Shown here: positions 27,387 to 38,463 of the stretch, in pieces
Numbering within the stretch: position 1 is the stretch's first letter
Layout of the letters: each line of letters starts with the position of its first letter
DNA from: Pseudomonas putida
GTDB lineage: Bacteria > Pseudomonadota > Gammaproteobacteria > Pseudomonadales > Pseudomonadaceae
Reading direction: 5' to 3'
Length of the DNA stretch: 44,546 nucleotides
NCBI RefSeq assembly: GCF_004357765.1
Contig: NZ_SMTE01000023.1
Span: 1-44,546 of the forward strand
The notes under the pieces: model-generated
What the model was told of the DNA's origin: nothing
Seen by the model: only the letters and a program-made list of their open reading frames with translations
Databases searched by the model: none
Program-made: the position numbers and the translations under genes

Positions 27387-28514
27387 ATGCTGGTAACTGA
27401 CGAACAACAACAAATCGCCGACGCGGTGCGCGACTTTGCCCAGGAGCGGCTCAAGCCTTTTGCCGAGCAGTGGGACAAGGAGCACCGCTTCCCCACGCAA
27501 GCCATCCAGGAAATGGCCGAGCTAGGCTTGTTCGGCATGCTGGTACCGGAACAATGGGGCGGCAGCGATACCGGTTATGTGGCCTATGCCATGGCCCTGG
27601 AGGAAATCGCCGCCGGCGATGGCGCCTGCTCGACCATCATGAGCGTGCACAACTCGGTAGGTTGCGTGCCGATCCTGCGCTTCGGCAACGAGCAGCAGAA
27701 GATGCAGTTCCTCACCCCACTGGCCAGTGGCGCGATGCTCGGGGCGTTCGCCCTGACCGAACCTCAGGCCGGCTCCGATGCCAGCAGCTTGAAGACCCGT
27801 GCCCGCCGTGACGGTGACGAATATGTGCTCAATGGCAGCAAGCAGTTCATCACCTCCGGGCTCAACGCCGGAGTGGTGATCGTCTTCGCCGTGACCGATC
27901 CACAGGCCGGCAAGCGCGGTATCAGCGCGTTCATCGTGCCCACTGATTCACCCGGCTACCAGGTGGCGCGAATCGAGGACAAGCTCGGCCAGCACGCTTC
28001 GGATACCTGCCAGATCGTCTTCGACGATGTGCGTGTGCCGGTGGCCAACCGCCTGGGCGAGGAGGGCGAAGGCTACAAGATCGCCCTGGCCAATCTCGAA
28101 GGCGGTCGTATCGGTATTGCCTCCCAGGCGGTGGGCATGGCGCGAGCGGCCTTCGAGGTGGCACGTGACTATGCCCACGAGCGTCGAAGTTTCGGCAAAC
28201 CGCTGATCGAGCATCAGGCAGTGGCCTTCCGGCTGGCCGACATGGCGACGCGCATCGCCGTTGCGCGGCAGATGGTGTTGCATGCTGCGGCGCTGCGCGA
28301 TGCCGGGCGACCAGCCTTGGTAGAAGCTTCGATGGCAAAGCTTTTTGCCTCGGAAATGGCCGAAAAGGTCTGTTCGGACGCCTTGCAGACCTTGGGTGGA
28401 TATGGCTATCTGAGCGACTTCCCGCTGGAGCGGATCTATCGCGACGTACGTGTCTGCCAGATCTATGAAGGCACCAGCGACATACAGCGCATGGTCATTG
28501 CGCGCAATCTTTGA
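27387..28514 (+). CDS. Acyl-CoA dehydrogenase (short/branched-chain type)
   Basis: This 375-residue FAD enzyme introduces the alpha-beta double bond in acyl-CoA. The signatures are [17 protein letters not shown] (near 130), FITSGLNA and [21 protein letters not shown], the last given by its key residues GGYGY and ER. The catalytic base is Glu361 in [10 protein letters not shown] near the C-terminus. The position of the glutamate matches short-chain and 2-methylbutyryl-CoA dehydrogenases. The gene is tightly packed between thiolase and enoyl-CoA hydratase. Confidence 0.95.
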   Translation: MLVTDEQQQIADAVRDFAQERLKPFAEQWDKEHRFPTQAIQEMAELGLFGMLVPEQWGGSDTGYVAYAMALEEIAAGDGACSTIMSVHNSVGCVPILRFGNEQQKMQFLTPLASGAMLGAFALTEPQAGSDASSLKTRARRDGDEYVLNGSKQFITSGLNAGVVIVFAVTDPQAGKRGISAFIVPTDSPGYQVARIEDKLGQHASDTCQIVFDDVRVPVANRLGEEGEGYKIALANLEGGRIGIASQAVGMARAAFEVARDYAHERRSFGKPLIEHQAVAFRLADMATRIAVARQMVLHAAALRDAGRPALVEASMAKLFASEMAEKVCSDALQTLGGYGYLSDFPLERIYRDVRVCQIYEGTSDIQRMVIARNL

Positions 28515-28527
28515 AGGAGCAGACCGC

Positions 28528-29301
28528 ATGGCATTCGAAACCATCCTGTTGGATATCCACGGCAAAGTCGGCCTGATCACCCTCAACCGCCCCCAGGCGC
28601 TGAACGCCCTGAATGCGCAGATCGTCGGTGAAATCAACCAGGCCCTGGACCAGCTCGAGCGTGACCCGAACATCGGCTGCGTGGTGCTGACTGGTTCTGC
28701 CAAGGCCTTTGCCGCCGGCGCCGACATCAAGGAAATGGCCGACCTGCAGTATCCTCAGATCTACGTCGATGACCTGTTCAGCGATGCCGATCGTATCGCC
28801 AACCGGCGTAAGCCGATCATCGCCGCCGTGTCCGGCTTTGCCTTGGGTGGAGGCTGCGAACTGGCGATGATGTGCGACTTCATCCTGGCCGCCGACAATG
28901 CCAAGTTCGGCCAGCCGGAAATCAACCTGGGCGTACTGCCTGGCATGGGCGGAACCCAGCGGCTGACCCGCGCGGTGGGCAAGGCCAAGGCCATGGAGCT
29001 GTGCCTCAGTGGCCGCCTGATGGGCGCCGAGGAAGCCGAGCGGGCGGGGCTGGTGGCGCGGGTGGTGCCACAAGCGCAATTGCTGGAAGAAGCACTGAAG
29101 GTGGCCGCCACCATCGCCAGCAAGTCGATCCCGGTCAGCATGATGGTCAAGGAGAGTGTCAACCGCGCTTTCGAGGTCAACCTCAGCGAAGGCGTACGCT
29201 TCGAGCGTCGAGTCTTCCACGCAGCGTTCTCCACCGAAGACCAGAAGGAAGGCATGGCAGCGTTCATCGCTAAACGTGAGCCGCAATTCAAGGACTGTTA
29301 G
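28528..29301 (+). CDS. fadB1x: Enoyl-CoA hydratase
   Basis: This 257-residue crotonase hydrates enoyl-CoA to 3-hydroxyacyl-CoA. The oxyanion-hole residues are in [12 protein letters not shown] (59-70) and GFALGGG. The two catalytic glutamates are Glu111 in GGCELAMM and Glu131 in [11 protein letters not shown], 20 apart as in the family. I place the start at 28528, with GAAGGAG upstream; a longer frame overlaps the dehydrogenase gene. It is the last gene of the operon and is followed by an intrinsic terminator. Confidence 0.95.
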   Translation: MAFETILLDIHGKVGLITLNRPQALNALNAQIVGEINQALDQLERDPNIGCVVLTGSAKAFAAGADIKEMADLQYPQIYVDDLFSDADRIANRRKPIIAAVSGFALGGGCELAMMCDFILAADNAKFGQPEINLGVLPGMGGTQRLTRAVGKAKAMELCLSGRLMGAEEAERAGLVARVVPQAQLLEEALKVAATIASKSIPVSMMVKESVNRAFEVNLSEGVRFERRVFHAAFSTEDQKEGMAAFIAKREPQFKDC

Positions 29302-29325
29302 ACGACAACCTGCCGTGCTCGGCAA

Positions 29326-29362
29326 CCCCACAGCTTTCGAGGTGTGGGGTTTTTCTTTTTTT
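29326..29362 (+). terminator. Intrinsic terminator of the acyl-CoA operon
   Basis: CCCCACA (29326-29332) pairs perfectly with TGTGGGG (29343-29349), followed by a long T-rich run (TTTTTCTTTTTTTAT). It lies 25 bp after the enoyl-CoA hydratase stop. Confidence 0.92.
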
Positions 29363-29538
29363 ATAGGTACCCTGGCGGTGCGCTATGACCGACTCTGCAG
29401 TCATCGGCTGGCACCGACCAGCGGAATCCAGGCCATTTCAGGTGAATTACCCCCTGATTGCTGTTGCTCCATGCGACGTGGCGCCTTAGACTGCCGCCCC
29501 CTGCAAAAGAGTGCCGGTTGGCGCTTGAAGAATTCCGT

Positions 29539-29560
29539 GCTCGATGCCGAGGCATCGAGC
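29539..29560. promoter_or_regulatory. Perfect palindrome in the dksA2-like leader
   Basis: GCTCGATGCC and GGCATCGAGC form a perfect 10-bp inverted repeat around GA, 43 bp before the dksA-like start codon. There is no T-run, so it is not a terminator. It could be an operator or an mRNA hairpin. Confidence 0.5.
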
Positions 29561-29603
29561 GCACCCGAATCGCCCAAATGCACATTTTTTCATAGAGATA
29601 TCG

Positions 29604-30008
29604 ATGACCAAGGAACAGTTGCTGGCCATGTCGGCCGATGACTACATGAACGCTGACCAGCTGGCATTCTTCACCGGCCTGCTGCAAGCGATGAAAGTCG
29701 AAACCCATGAACGCATCGAGCTGAGCCGCGCCACCATCGAAAGCCTGGATACCCCATCGGATCCGGCTGACGTGGCTTCGGTCGAAGAGGAGCGTCACTG
29801 GTTGGTCAATGCCATCGAGCGCGACCAGCGTTTGCTACCGCAGCTGGAGATGGCCCTGGGCCGTATCGCCGACGAGAGCTTTGGCTGGTGCGACGACAGC
29901 GGTGAGCCAATCGGCCTGCAGCGACTGCTGATCAGTCCGACCACCAAGTACTGCATCGAAGCCCAGGAGCGCCACGAGCAGCTCGACCGCCACCAACGGC
30001 AGATCTGA
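29604..30008 (+). CDS. DksA-family RNA polymerase cofactor, reduced-cysteine (DksA2-like)
   Basis: This 134-residue protein has the DksA plan: a coiled-coil (about 20-90) and a C-terminal globular domain. The coiled-coil tip carries Asp53-x-x-Asp56-x-Ala58, the DxxDxA motif needed to act in the polymerase secondary channel with ppGpp. The zinc site keeps only two cysteines, Cys96 (CDDS) and Cys117 (TKYC), instead of four. This C-xx-S/T ... T-xx-C pattern resembles P. aeruginosa DksA2, which works without zinc and is made on zinc limitation. The start at 29604 follows AGAGA. A terminator follows the gene, which stands alone. Confidence 0.88.
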   Translation: MTKEQLLAMSADDYMNADQLAFFTGLLQAMKVETHERIELSRATIESLDTPSDPADVASVEEERHWLVNAIERDQRLLPQLEMALGRIADESFGWCDDSGEPIGLQRLLISPTTKYCIEAQERHEQLDRHQRQI

Positions 30009-30023
30009 CCGAGCGCGGTGTGC

Positions 30024-30056
30024 AAAGCCCCACGGAGCAATCCCTGGGGCTTTTTG
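30024..30056 (+). terminator. Intrinsic terminator of the dksA2-like gene
   Basis: AAAGCCCCA (30024-30032) pairs with TGGGGCTTT (30045-30053) around a 12-base loop, and the stem runs into TTTTT. It lies 16 bp after the stop. Confidence 0.9.
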
Positions 30057-30564
30057 CATTGTTTGGCTGCACAGAGAAGCGTGCATGGGCAAAGGTGCGA
30101 GTTGCCTATGTAAGGTGGCACTTTTCCTGGCGCCGGCGCAGGCGTATCATTGACCTATCGTTAGGCTGCTAAGTAATGCGCCCTGCCATGATGCGATGCA
30201 GCGACAGCGGGTAAGAAATATCGTTTTCCTCTCGACGGATTTCAGTGTTTTCGTGCATATTTCCTTGTGCGATGTCCCGATGGCGCCAGAGCCAGACTTC
30301 TGCCCCGGCTCTGTAGTTATCCATTGCATCTTTTCCGGCGTGACTGTTGTCTGACGTTACGCTTCCCGATTGGGAACTATGTCGTAAGCCCCGCACGACG
30401 CTTTTCCGGCAGTGTGCCTTGACGTTTCCTGCAAGCTGCATCGCCAAGCGGCACAGATAGTGCGTGCACAGCTTCATTACTATTTTTGTTTATCGACTTG
30501 AAATGACCGTGCCTCGTCCAGCGCGAGAGGGGGGCGGGATGTTACCGGTTTGAGGATCACTTCA
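30057..30564. other. Long intergenic region, ~0.5 kb, no firm gene
   Basis: This region has lower GC than its surroundings. It holds no ORF with recognisable features. A minus-strand frame of 51 codons (30324 to 30169) starting MDNYRAGAEVWLWRHRD is the best candidate for a small protein; it has a weak AAAAGATG before the ATG. Nothing else was identified. Confidence 0.4.
30169..30324 (-). CDS. Possible small protein, 51 aa, unrecognised
   Basis: The frame reads MDNYRAGAEVWLWRHRD and ends RIMAGRIT, with an acidic middle part (HENTEIRREEND). It has an ATG and a weak purine-rich site. It might also extend to 102 codons from 30477. No family was recognised, and the call is based only on plausible composition in a gene-free stretch. 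Confidence 0.25.
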   Translation of the reverse strand: MDNYRAGAEVWLWRHRDIAQGNMHENTEIRREENDISYPLSLHRIMAGRIT

Positions 30565-31035
30565 TTGGCAGTCAGTACTCTTGATACCCACGCCTTGTTT
30601 GCCTTGGGCGATTTGCGCGGCAAGTTGGCCAAGCTGTTCCAAGGGCGTTTCATTTATATTACCGAACAGAATCCTGAAGGCCTGTACATGGCCGAGATCG
30701 ATACCGACAGCGCGTTGGTGGTCGACGACAAACAGCGACTAGAGCTGAAAGTGGGTGACCACTTTCGTGCCGCCGTATTGCCCAGCCGTGAAGGCGGCAA
30801 GTTGGAAATGCGCTTTCGCGAGATCAAGTTGAACGTCTACGGCGTGGGCGACTATGCCTTCGTCTCGGTGCCGGAGGGCGAGGGTATCGTATTCCGCGAG
30901 GGCCAGGGCGTCATGCTGGTATTTGCTGCCCAACAGCAGGTGCAGGAAGGCCTGGGCAAGTTGCTGAAGGCGGTGACCGGTAAGGTCGCCAAGTGGCGCA
31001 AGGGCGAGCTGACCACCTTCAAGGCCAGCGAATGA
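30565..31035 (+). CDS. Hypothetical soluble protein, 156 aa
   Basis: The product begins with VSTLDTHALFALGDLRGKLAKLF after the initiator residues and contains QGRFIYITEQNPEGLYMAEID, LVVDDKQRLELKVGDHF and a lysine-rich tail (all quoted in pieces). I do not recognise the family; it looks soluble and beta-rich. I prefer the TTG at 30565 because GAGGAT lies about eight bases before it; a TTG at 30550 is a longer alternative. The stop overlaps the next ATG as ATGA, so the two genes are coupled. Confidence 0.75.
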   Translation: MAVSTLDTHALFALGDLRGKLAKLFQGRFIYITEQNPEGLYMAEIDTDSALVVDDKQRLELKVGDHFRAAVLPSREGGKLEMRFREIKLNVYGVGDYAFVSVPEGEGIVFREGQGVMLVFAAQQQVQEGLGKLLKAVTGKVAKWRKGELTTFKASE

Positions 31036-31238
31036 ACCAGGACCCGGCCGAAGGGCGCGCTGCCTTTCACCGTGAGCATGGGCCTGCGGCACTCGCCGAG
31101 GCCCAGCGCCTGCTGGCCATGCGCGAACAGTTGCAGGGTACTTGGCTGAACTGGGTGGCTGGGCAGCTTTACCAGCTCAGCCCGCCGCCTTATGCCGCCA
31201 TGGTCCGTCGCGAGTTGCAACGCCTGACTCGACACTAA
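31032..31238 (+). CDS. Small hypothetical protein, 68 aa
   Basis: The product starts MNQDPAEGRAAFHREHGPAAL, here cut at its key features HREHGPAAL, and contains LNWVAGQLYQLSPPPYAAMVRREL. It appears soluble and mostly helical. Its ATG overlaps the preceding stop (ATGA), so it is made together with the 156-residue protein. The stop is only four bases from the converging mrpG stop, with no terminator between them. Confidence 0.75.
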   Translation: MNQDPAEGRAAFHREHGPAALAEAQRLLAMREQLQGTWLNWVAGQLYQLSPPPYAAMVRRELQRLTRH

Positions 31239-31242
31239 TGTT

Positions 31243-31608
31243 TCAATGGCCGCGGTCGTGTCCGCTGCTGACTTCCTCCGGCACTGGCTCGCGGGCCATG
31301 CGCTTGCGAAACAGTGCAGCTCGGGCCAGCAGGAGAGTGGTGACTGGCATGGTGATGGCCAGCAGCACGGGTATCAGCCACGCATGCAATACCGGCGCCT
31401 GCTTCAACCAGGAGAAGTACAGGATCGACGCCAAGGCAACGCACCAGGCACCGATGGTCGAGGCTAGGGCTGGCGGATGCATGCGCTGGAAGTAGTCCTT
31501 CAACCGCAGCAGGCCAACCGCACCGATCAGGGCAAACAGGCTGCCGACCAGCAACAGGATGGCGGTCAGTACTTCCAGCCAGAACGGCAGTTCGGGGGTC
31601 GTGTTCAT
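31243..31608 (-). CDS. mrpG: Na+/H+ antiporter subunit G
   Basis: This 121-residue inner-membrane protein has three transmembrane helices (about 10-35, 45-65 and 72-95). The PhaG_MnhG_YufB signature is visible in GSLFALIGAVGLLRLKDYFQRMH, cut here to LLRLKDYFQRMHPP. It is a small accessory subunit needed for assembly of the Mrp complex. It is the last gene of the operon, and its ATG overlaps the mrpF stop. Confidence 0.93.
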   Translation of the reverse strand: MNTTPELPFWLEVLTAILLLVGSLFALIGAVGLLRLKDYFQRMHPPALASTIGAWCVALASILYFSWLKQAPVLHAWLIPVLLAITMPVTTLLLARAALFRKRMAREPVPEEVSSGHDRGH

Positions 31609-31883
31609 TCGATTACCTCGCCGCGTAACAGGAACTTGGCCAGGGCGAACGAGCCGACGAAGCCGAACAGGGCTATCAACAGCGCACCCTCGAAATAGGT
31701 GTCACTGGCGTAGCGGATCCCCAGCACCAGCATCATCAACATGCCCAGGATATACAGGTAGTCCAGCGCCAGCACCCGGTCCTGTGCGGACGGGCCGAGA
31801 AACAGCCGGATCAGCGCCAGGGCCATCGACAGGGCGAGGATGAACAGGCTGGCGAGGAGCGCGTTGGCGAGCAGCCCAGTCAT
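31605..31883 (-). CDS. mrpF: Na+/H+ antiporter subunit F
   Basis: This 92-residue inner-membrane subunit has three helices. The family core is RLFLGPSAQDRVLALD (about 27-42), followed by a long hydrophobic helix LGMLMMLVLGIRY. Start and stop overlap its neighbours by four bases each (ATGA), showing translational coupling within the Mrp operon. Confidence 0.93.
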   Translation of the reverse strand: MTGLLANALLASLFILALSMALALIRLFLGPSAQDRVLALDYLYILGMLMMLVLGIRYASDTYFEGALLIALFGFVGSFALAKFLLRGEVIE

Positions 31884-32368
31884 TCGAATATCTCCATTAG
31901 CGGGCGTTCATAAGTGGCCTTGAAGTGCTCGATGAAGCTCTGCTCGTCATCCAGGTCGAACACGTGCAACAGCAGCACGCTACGGTCCAGGGCCAGTTCC
32001 GACCAGACTGTGCCGGGCACCACCGTGGTAATCGTCGACAGTGCAGCCAAACCGTGGGCATCGCGCAGTTCCAGTGGGATGTGCACGAAGCGCGAGTGGG
32101 GAGGGCGACGCCCCGCCCGCAGGACGATACGGGCCACCTGCAGGTTGGAGACGATGACATCGATGCCGACCCGGCCGATCAGCCTAGCGATCGCCATTGG
32201 CTTGCGCACATAGGCATGCTGCGGGCGCAAGGGGGCCATCAGCAGCGGTGCCAACACCGCCAGCGCAGCAGCCAGCACCAGATTGCCGGGGCTGACCGAT
32301 AGATTCAGCAACAACCATAGAACGAATAGCGCGGCCGATAGCAGTGGGGCGGGAAACAGTCGTGTCAT
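31880..32368 (-). CDS. mrpE: Na+/H+ antiporter subunit E
   Basis: This 162-residue membrane subunit has an N-terminal hydrophobic pair (about 5-50). A conserved amphipathic middle follows, with GVDVIVSNLQVARIVLR-type residues (IDVIVSNLQVA near 88-98) and TITTVVPGTVW. The start at 32368 overlaps the mrpD stop as ATGA; the longer frame to 32548 lies inside mrpD. It is required for complex stability. Confidence 0.92.
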   Translation of the reverse strand: MTRLFPAPLLSAALFVLWLLLNLSVSPGNLVLAAALAVLAPLLMAPLRPQHAYVRKPMAIARLIGRVGIDVIVSNLQVARIVLRAGRRPPHSRFVHIPLELRDAHGLAALSTITTVVPGTVWSELALDRSVLLLHVFDLDDEQSFIEHFKATYERPLMEIFE

Positions 32369-34044
32369 GGCTGCACCTGCAAGTCGAGGATGGTCGGACC
32401 CGGTCGTGGCCTGGCAGCCATCACCGCCTGAATGTAGGCGTCCGTGGCCTGCAGGCTGGCGGCGGTGTCCTGGGTATAGCGCAGCACGGGCTCGGCGCGG
32501 AAGCTCAGCAGGGTGCACAGACCCAGCAGTGCGACCACGGCCAGGCATTCATAGCGACGCAGTAACGGCGAGGGCCGCTCTTCAGGCTTCCAGAAGCGCT
32601 GGATGCCAACCCGGCCGAAAGCGATCAGCGAGGCAAGACCGGACAGGATGAGCAAGGCCACCAGTGCCCATCCGGACGCTGACAGCGGTTGCTCGACGGG
32701 CCTGCCAAGCCCCAGTGGGTTGAACAAAGCGCTGATCAGGTTGAGCTTGCCGATGAAGCCCGAGAACGGCGGCATGCCGATGATCAGTAGTGCACAGGCA
32801 ATGAAACTGAGGCCCAGGAACGCCATGGTCCACGGGATGACCTGGCCGATCACCGCTTTTTGTTCATCGTCCAGATTGATGCCTTTGGGCGGGTGCAGCG
32901 ACTCGAGCGGAGAGGGCATCACCCCCTCTTCGTCCTCCAGAGGCACTTCGTTGGCCGATCGCGAGCGTTCGATCAGTTCGGCGAGCAGGAACAGGGCACA
33001 GAGGGCCAAGGTCGAACTGACCAGGTAGAACAGCGCTGCACCGGTCAACGCGGGCTGGGCGAAGCCGACCGCAGCCAGCAGCGTGCCCGCCGAGACCAGG
33101 ATGCTCAGGCCCGCCATGCGCTCCAGGCGTTGCGCTGCGAGAATGGAAATGGCAGCGATTGCCAGGGTCATCAGACCGCCATACACCAGCCAATGGCCAC
33201 CGAAGTGTGCCGAAGCGCCGGCCTGGTCGGAGAACAGCAGAGTCCACAGACGCAGCAACGCATACAGGCCGACCTTGGTCATGATGGCGAACAGTGCCGC
33301 CACCGGCGCGCTGGCCGAAGCGTAGGCCGGCACCAGCCAGAAGTTCAGCGGCCAGATACCGGCCTTGACCAGGAAGGCCACCGCCAGGATCGCCGCGCCG
33401 GCATGCAGCAAGCCTCGGTCTGCTTCCGGTACCAACGGGATCTTCAGCGCCAGATCGGCCATGTTCAGCGTGCCGGTGACACCGTAGAGCATCGCCGCGC
33501 CTACCAGAAACAGCGACGATGCGAACAGGTTGATGGCGATGTAATGCAGTCCGGCGCGTACCCGGGCCCGGCCCGAACCGTGCAGGAGCAGACCATAGGA
33601 GGCCGCCAGCAGCACCTCGAAGAATACGAAGAGATTGAACAGGTCGGCAGTCAGGAAGGCGCCGTACAAGCCCATCAGCTGGATCTGGAACAGTGCATGG
33701 AAGCTGGCACCGGCACTGTCCCAGCGAGCACGGGCGAACAATAGGGCGCTGACGCCGATGATTCCGGTCAGGGTCAGCATCAGTGCCGACAGGTGATCCA
33801 GCACCAGCACGATACCGAAGGGTGCTGGCCAGTTGCCGGGCAGGTAAACCCCAATCGACTCGGCCTGGCCCTGGGTACGGATCCATAACAGCAGGCTGAC
33901 GGCGATCCCAAGTCCGACGAAGCTCGACAGCAGGTTCAGGCGCGCCTTGAGCTGACGGTGTTTTTCGCCGATCAGCAGCATGATCGCCGCGGTGAGCAGC
34001 GGCAGCAGGATTGGCGCGATGATCAGTTGGCTCATGCCACTCAT
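32365..34044 (-). CDS. mrpD: Na+/H+ antiporter subunit D (proton-translocating, NuoN/M-like)
   Basis: This 559-residue protein has about 14 transmembrane helices and is homologous to complex I antiporter-like subunits. The Proton_antipo core includes LFNLFVFFEVLLAASYGLL, whose Glu is the conserved TM5 glutamate, and VKAGIWPLNFWL with the conserved lysine. An extra hydrophilic loop (about 360-395; ERSRSANEVPLEDEEG) between two C-terminal helices is acidic. The ATG at 34044 overlaps the mrpC stop. Confidence 0.93.
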   Translation of the reverse strand: MSGMSQLIIAPILLPLLTAAIMLLIGEKHRQLKARLNLLSSFVGLGIAVSLLLWIRTQGQAESIGVYLPGNWPAPFGIVLVLDHLSALMLTLTGIIGVSALLFARARWDSAGASFHALFQIQLMGLYGAFLTADLFNLFVFFEVLLAASYGLLLHGSGRARVRAGLHYIAINLFASSLFLVGAAMLYGVTGTLNMADLALKIPLVPEADRGLLHAGAAILAVAFLVKAGIWPLNFWLVPAYASASAPVAALFAIMTKVGLYALLRLWTLLFSDQAGASAHFGGHWLVYGGLMTLAIAAISILAAQRLERMAGLSILVSAGTLLAAVGFAQPALTGAALFYLVSSTLALCALFLLAELIERSRSANEVPLEDEEGVMPSPLESLHPPKGINLDDEQKAVIGQVIPWTMAFLGLSFIACALLIIGMPPFSGFIGKLNLISALFNPLGLGRPVEQPLSASGWALVALLILSGLASLIAFGRVGIQRFWKPEERPSPLLRRYECLAVVALLGLCTLLSFRAEPVLRYTQDTAASLQATDAYIQAVMAARPRPGPTILDLQVQP

Positions 34045-34384
34045 TCGTCGCGCTCCCGGCCATCCACGTGGTCGGTGCCGGTCAGGCCGCGCGATGCCAG
34101 GAGCACGACCAGGAACAGCGCGGTCATGGCGAAGCTGATGACGATGGCGGTCAGCACCAAGGCCTGGGGCAGAGGATCGGTGTAGTGCAGCAGGTCCTGG
34201 GTCACGCCTTCCTTGATGATCGGCTCCTTGCCGATGAACAGGCTACCCATGCTGAAGATGAACAGGTTGACCCCGTACGACAGCAGGCATAGGCCCATGA
34301 TCACCTGATAGGTTCGGGGGCGCAGCACCAGCCACACACCCGAGGCGGCCAGTACGCCGATGGCGACTGCAATGACTTCTTCCA

Positions 34385-34385
<1 letters not shown>
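34041..34385 (-). CDS. mrpC: Na+/H+ antiporter subunit C (NuoK-like)
   Basis: This 114-residue protein has three transmembrane helices and resembles complex I NuoK. The signature is GLCLLSYGVNLFIFSMG (about 31-47) and DPLPQALVLTAIVI, the usual MnhC/MrpC pattern. The start at 34385 shares one base with the mrpAB stop; the upstream extension lies within mrpAB. It partners MrpA and MrpD. Confidence 0.95.
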
Positions 34386-37300
<2,915 letters not shown>

Positions 37301-37329
37301 AGCGGTCTATTCTAGAAGGATTGCCAAGG

Positions 37330-37358
37330 ATCATACGTGCCGCGTTGTCGATCACCAA
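37330..37358 (-). promoter_or_regulatory. Probable sigma-70 promoter of the mrp operon
   Basis: On the minus strand TTGGTG (37358-37353) and TATGAT (37335-37330) are 17 bp apart. Transcription would start about 20-25 bases before the mrpA ATG. The -10 matches consensus at five of six positions. The call rests on sequence only. Confidence 0.55.
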
Positions 37359-37449
37359 CACGCAAGCTGTCGCAGAATCCTACAAAAGTGCTGTGACAAG
37401 CTGTTTTTTTATAACAGTTTTTTACAGAGCATAGCCGCTGTCGAAAGGT

Positions 37450-38400
37450 TCACAGGTCGGTGGAGCGTTCACCTTCGAAGTGTCGTTCCTGGGTTGGGTT
37501 TTCACCGACGCTGCGTCGCCACCTCAGTTCGCTGACCACTACCGCCACCACGATCAGCAGGCCGCCGAGCAGCGCCACGCCCGGCAGGCGTTCCCCGGCG
37601 ATCCGCCCGACGATACCGGCCCAGACCGGCTCGCCAGCATAGATCAGCGTAGCGCGTGTAGGCGAAACCGATTTCTGCGCCCAGTTCATTGCCACTTGGA
37701 TGACCGCGCTCATCGCGCCCAGTCCCAGCGCGCTGAGCAACAGCAGCCAGGAAAACTCGGGCAGGCGCTCTTGGGTCGGCACGATCATCAGGAATGACAG
37801 CAGCGAGGCCGTGGCCAGTTGCACCACGGTCACCCGGCGAACATCGACCTGGCCGGCATAGCGGCTGATCAGGATTATTTCTCCGGCAATGGCAACCGCG
37901 CTGACCAAGGTCACCACCTCCCCTTCGCTGAAGTGCAAAGCGCCGCCTTCAGGCCCTGCCAGCAGCATCAAGCCGACGAACGCCAGGCAGATCCCGATGC
38001 TTGGCATCAGCCCTGGGCGGCGGCCGAGCACCAGCCATTGCAGCAGCGGCACGAACGGTACGTAGAGCGCGGTGATAAATGCCGACTGGCTGCTGCTGAT
38101 GGTTTGCAAACCCATGGTCTGCAAGCCATAGCCCAGCATGATGGCGGTGCCGATCAGCACACCGGCCTTCAGTTCGGTGGCGGTCAGGCCGGTCAGGCAG
38201 CGCGCCGAGACCAGGCCGACGAACAACGCTGCCGCGGCGAAACGCAGCCCGACGAAGAACATCGGCCCGCTCACGGTCATGACGTTATGCACCAGCAGGA
38301 AGGTACCCCCCCACAGCATGGTGATGAACACCAGTACCATTTCGGCCTTGCTCAAGCGCAGGGTGAGGGTAGATTGGGGGTGGCGGGTGGAGGCGGTCAT
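37450..38400 (-). CDS. EamA/DMT-family membrane exporter
   Basis: This 316-residue inner-membrane protein has ten predicted helices in two EamA repeats (about 25-155 and 165-295). Key features are MLWGGTFLLVHN, FVGLRFAAAALF and SSSQSAFITALYVPF in the first half, and SPTRATLIYAGEPVWA in the second. It probably exports amino acids or other metabolites, but no substrate can be read. The start at 38400 is chosen because the 30 codons upstream run through the divergent operator. It is divergent from an XRE-cupin regulator and its control region holds a palindrome also found before rhtA. Confidence 0.88.
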   Translation of the reverse strand: MTASTRHPQSTLTLRLSKAEMVLVFITMLWGGTFLLVHNVMTVSGPMFFVGLRFAAAALFVGLVSARCLTGLTATELKAGVLIGTAIMLGYGLQTMGLQTISSSQSAFITALYVPFVPLLQWLVLGRRPGLMPSIGICLAFVGLMLLAGPEGGALHFSEGEVVTLVSAVAIAGEIILISRYAGQVDVRRVTVVQLATASLLSFLMIVPTQERLPEFSWLLLLSALGLGAMSAVIQVAMNWAQKSVSPTRATLIYAGEPVWAGIVGRIAGERLPGVALLGGLLIVVAVVVSELRWRRSVGENPTQERHFEGERSTDL

Positions 38401-38443
38401 GGTCTTGCACACTCGAAAGGCGCGGCGCACAATCGCCGCAAAA

Positions 38444-38463
38444 GTGGGCAGTATACTGCGCAA
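38444..38463. promoter_or_regulatory. Putative XRE-cupin operator, site 1
   Basis: GTGGGCAGTATACTGCGCAA has a perfect 12-bp centre (GCAGTATACTGC). It contains TATACT, a possible -10 on either strand, and ends one base before the regulator ATG. It resembles sites at 38473-38492 and 44426-44445. Confidence 0.6.

Noticed and set aside
37401-37423. Intrinsic terminator on the plus strand (CTGTT ... AACAG followed by TTTTTT)
   Set aside because: No plus-strand gene ends before it, and the stem is only five pairs. It is more likely part of the AT-rich region upstream of mrp.
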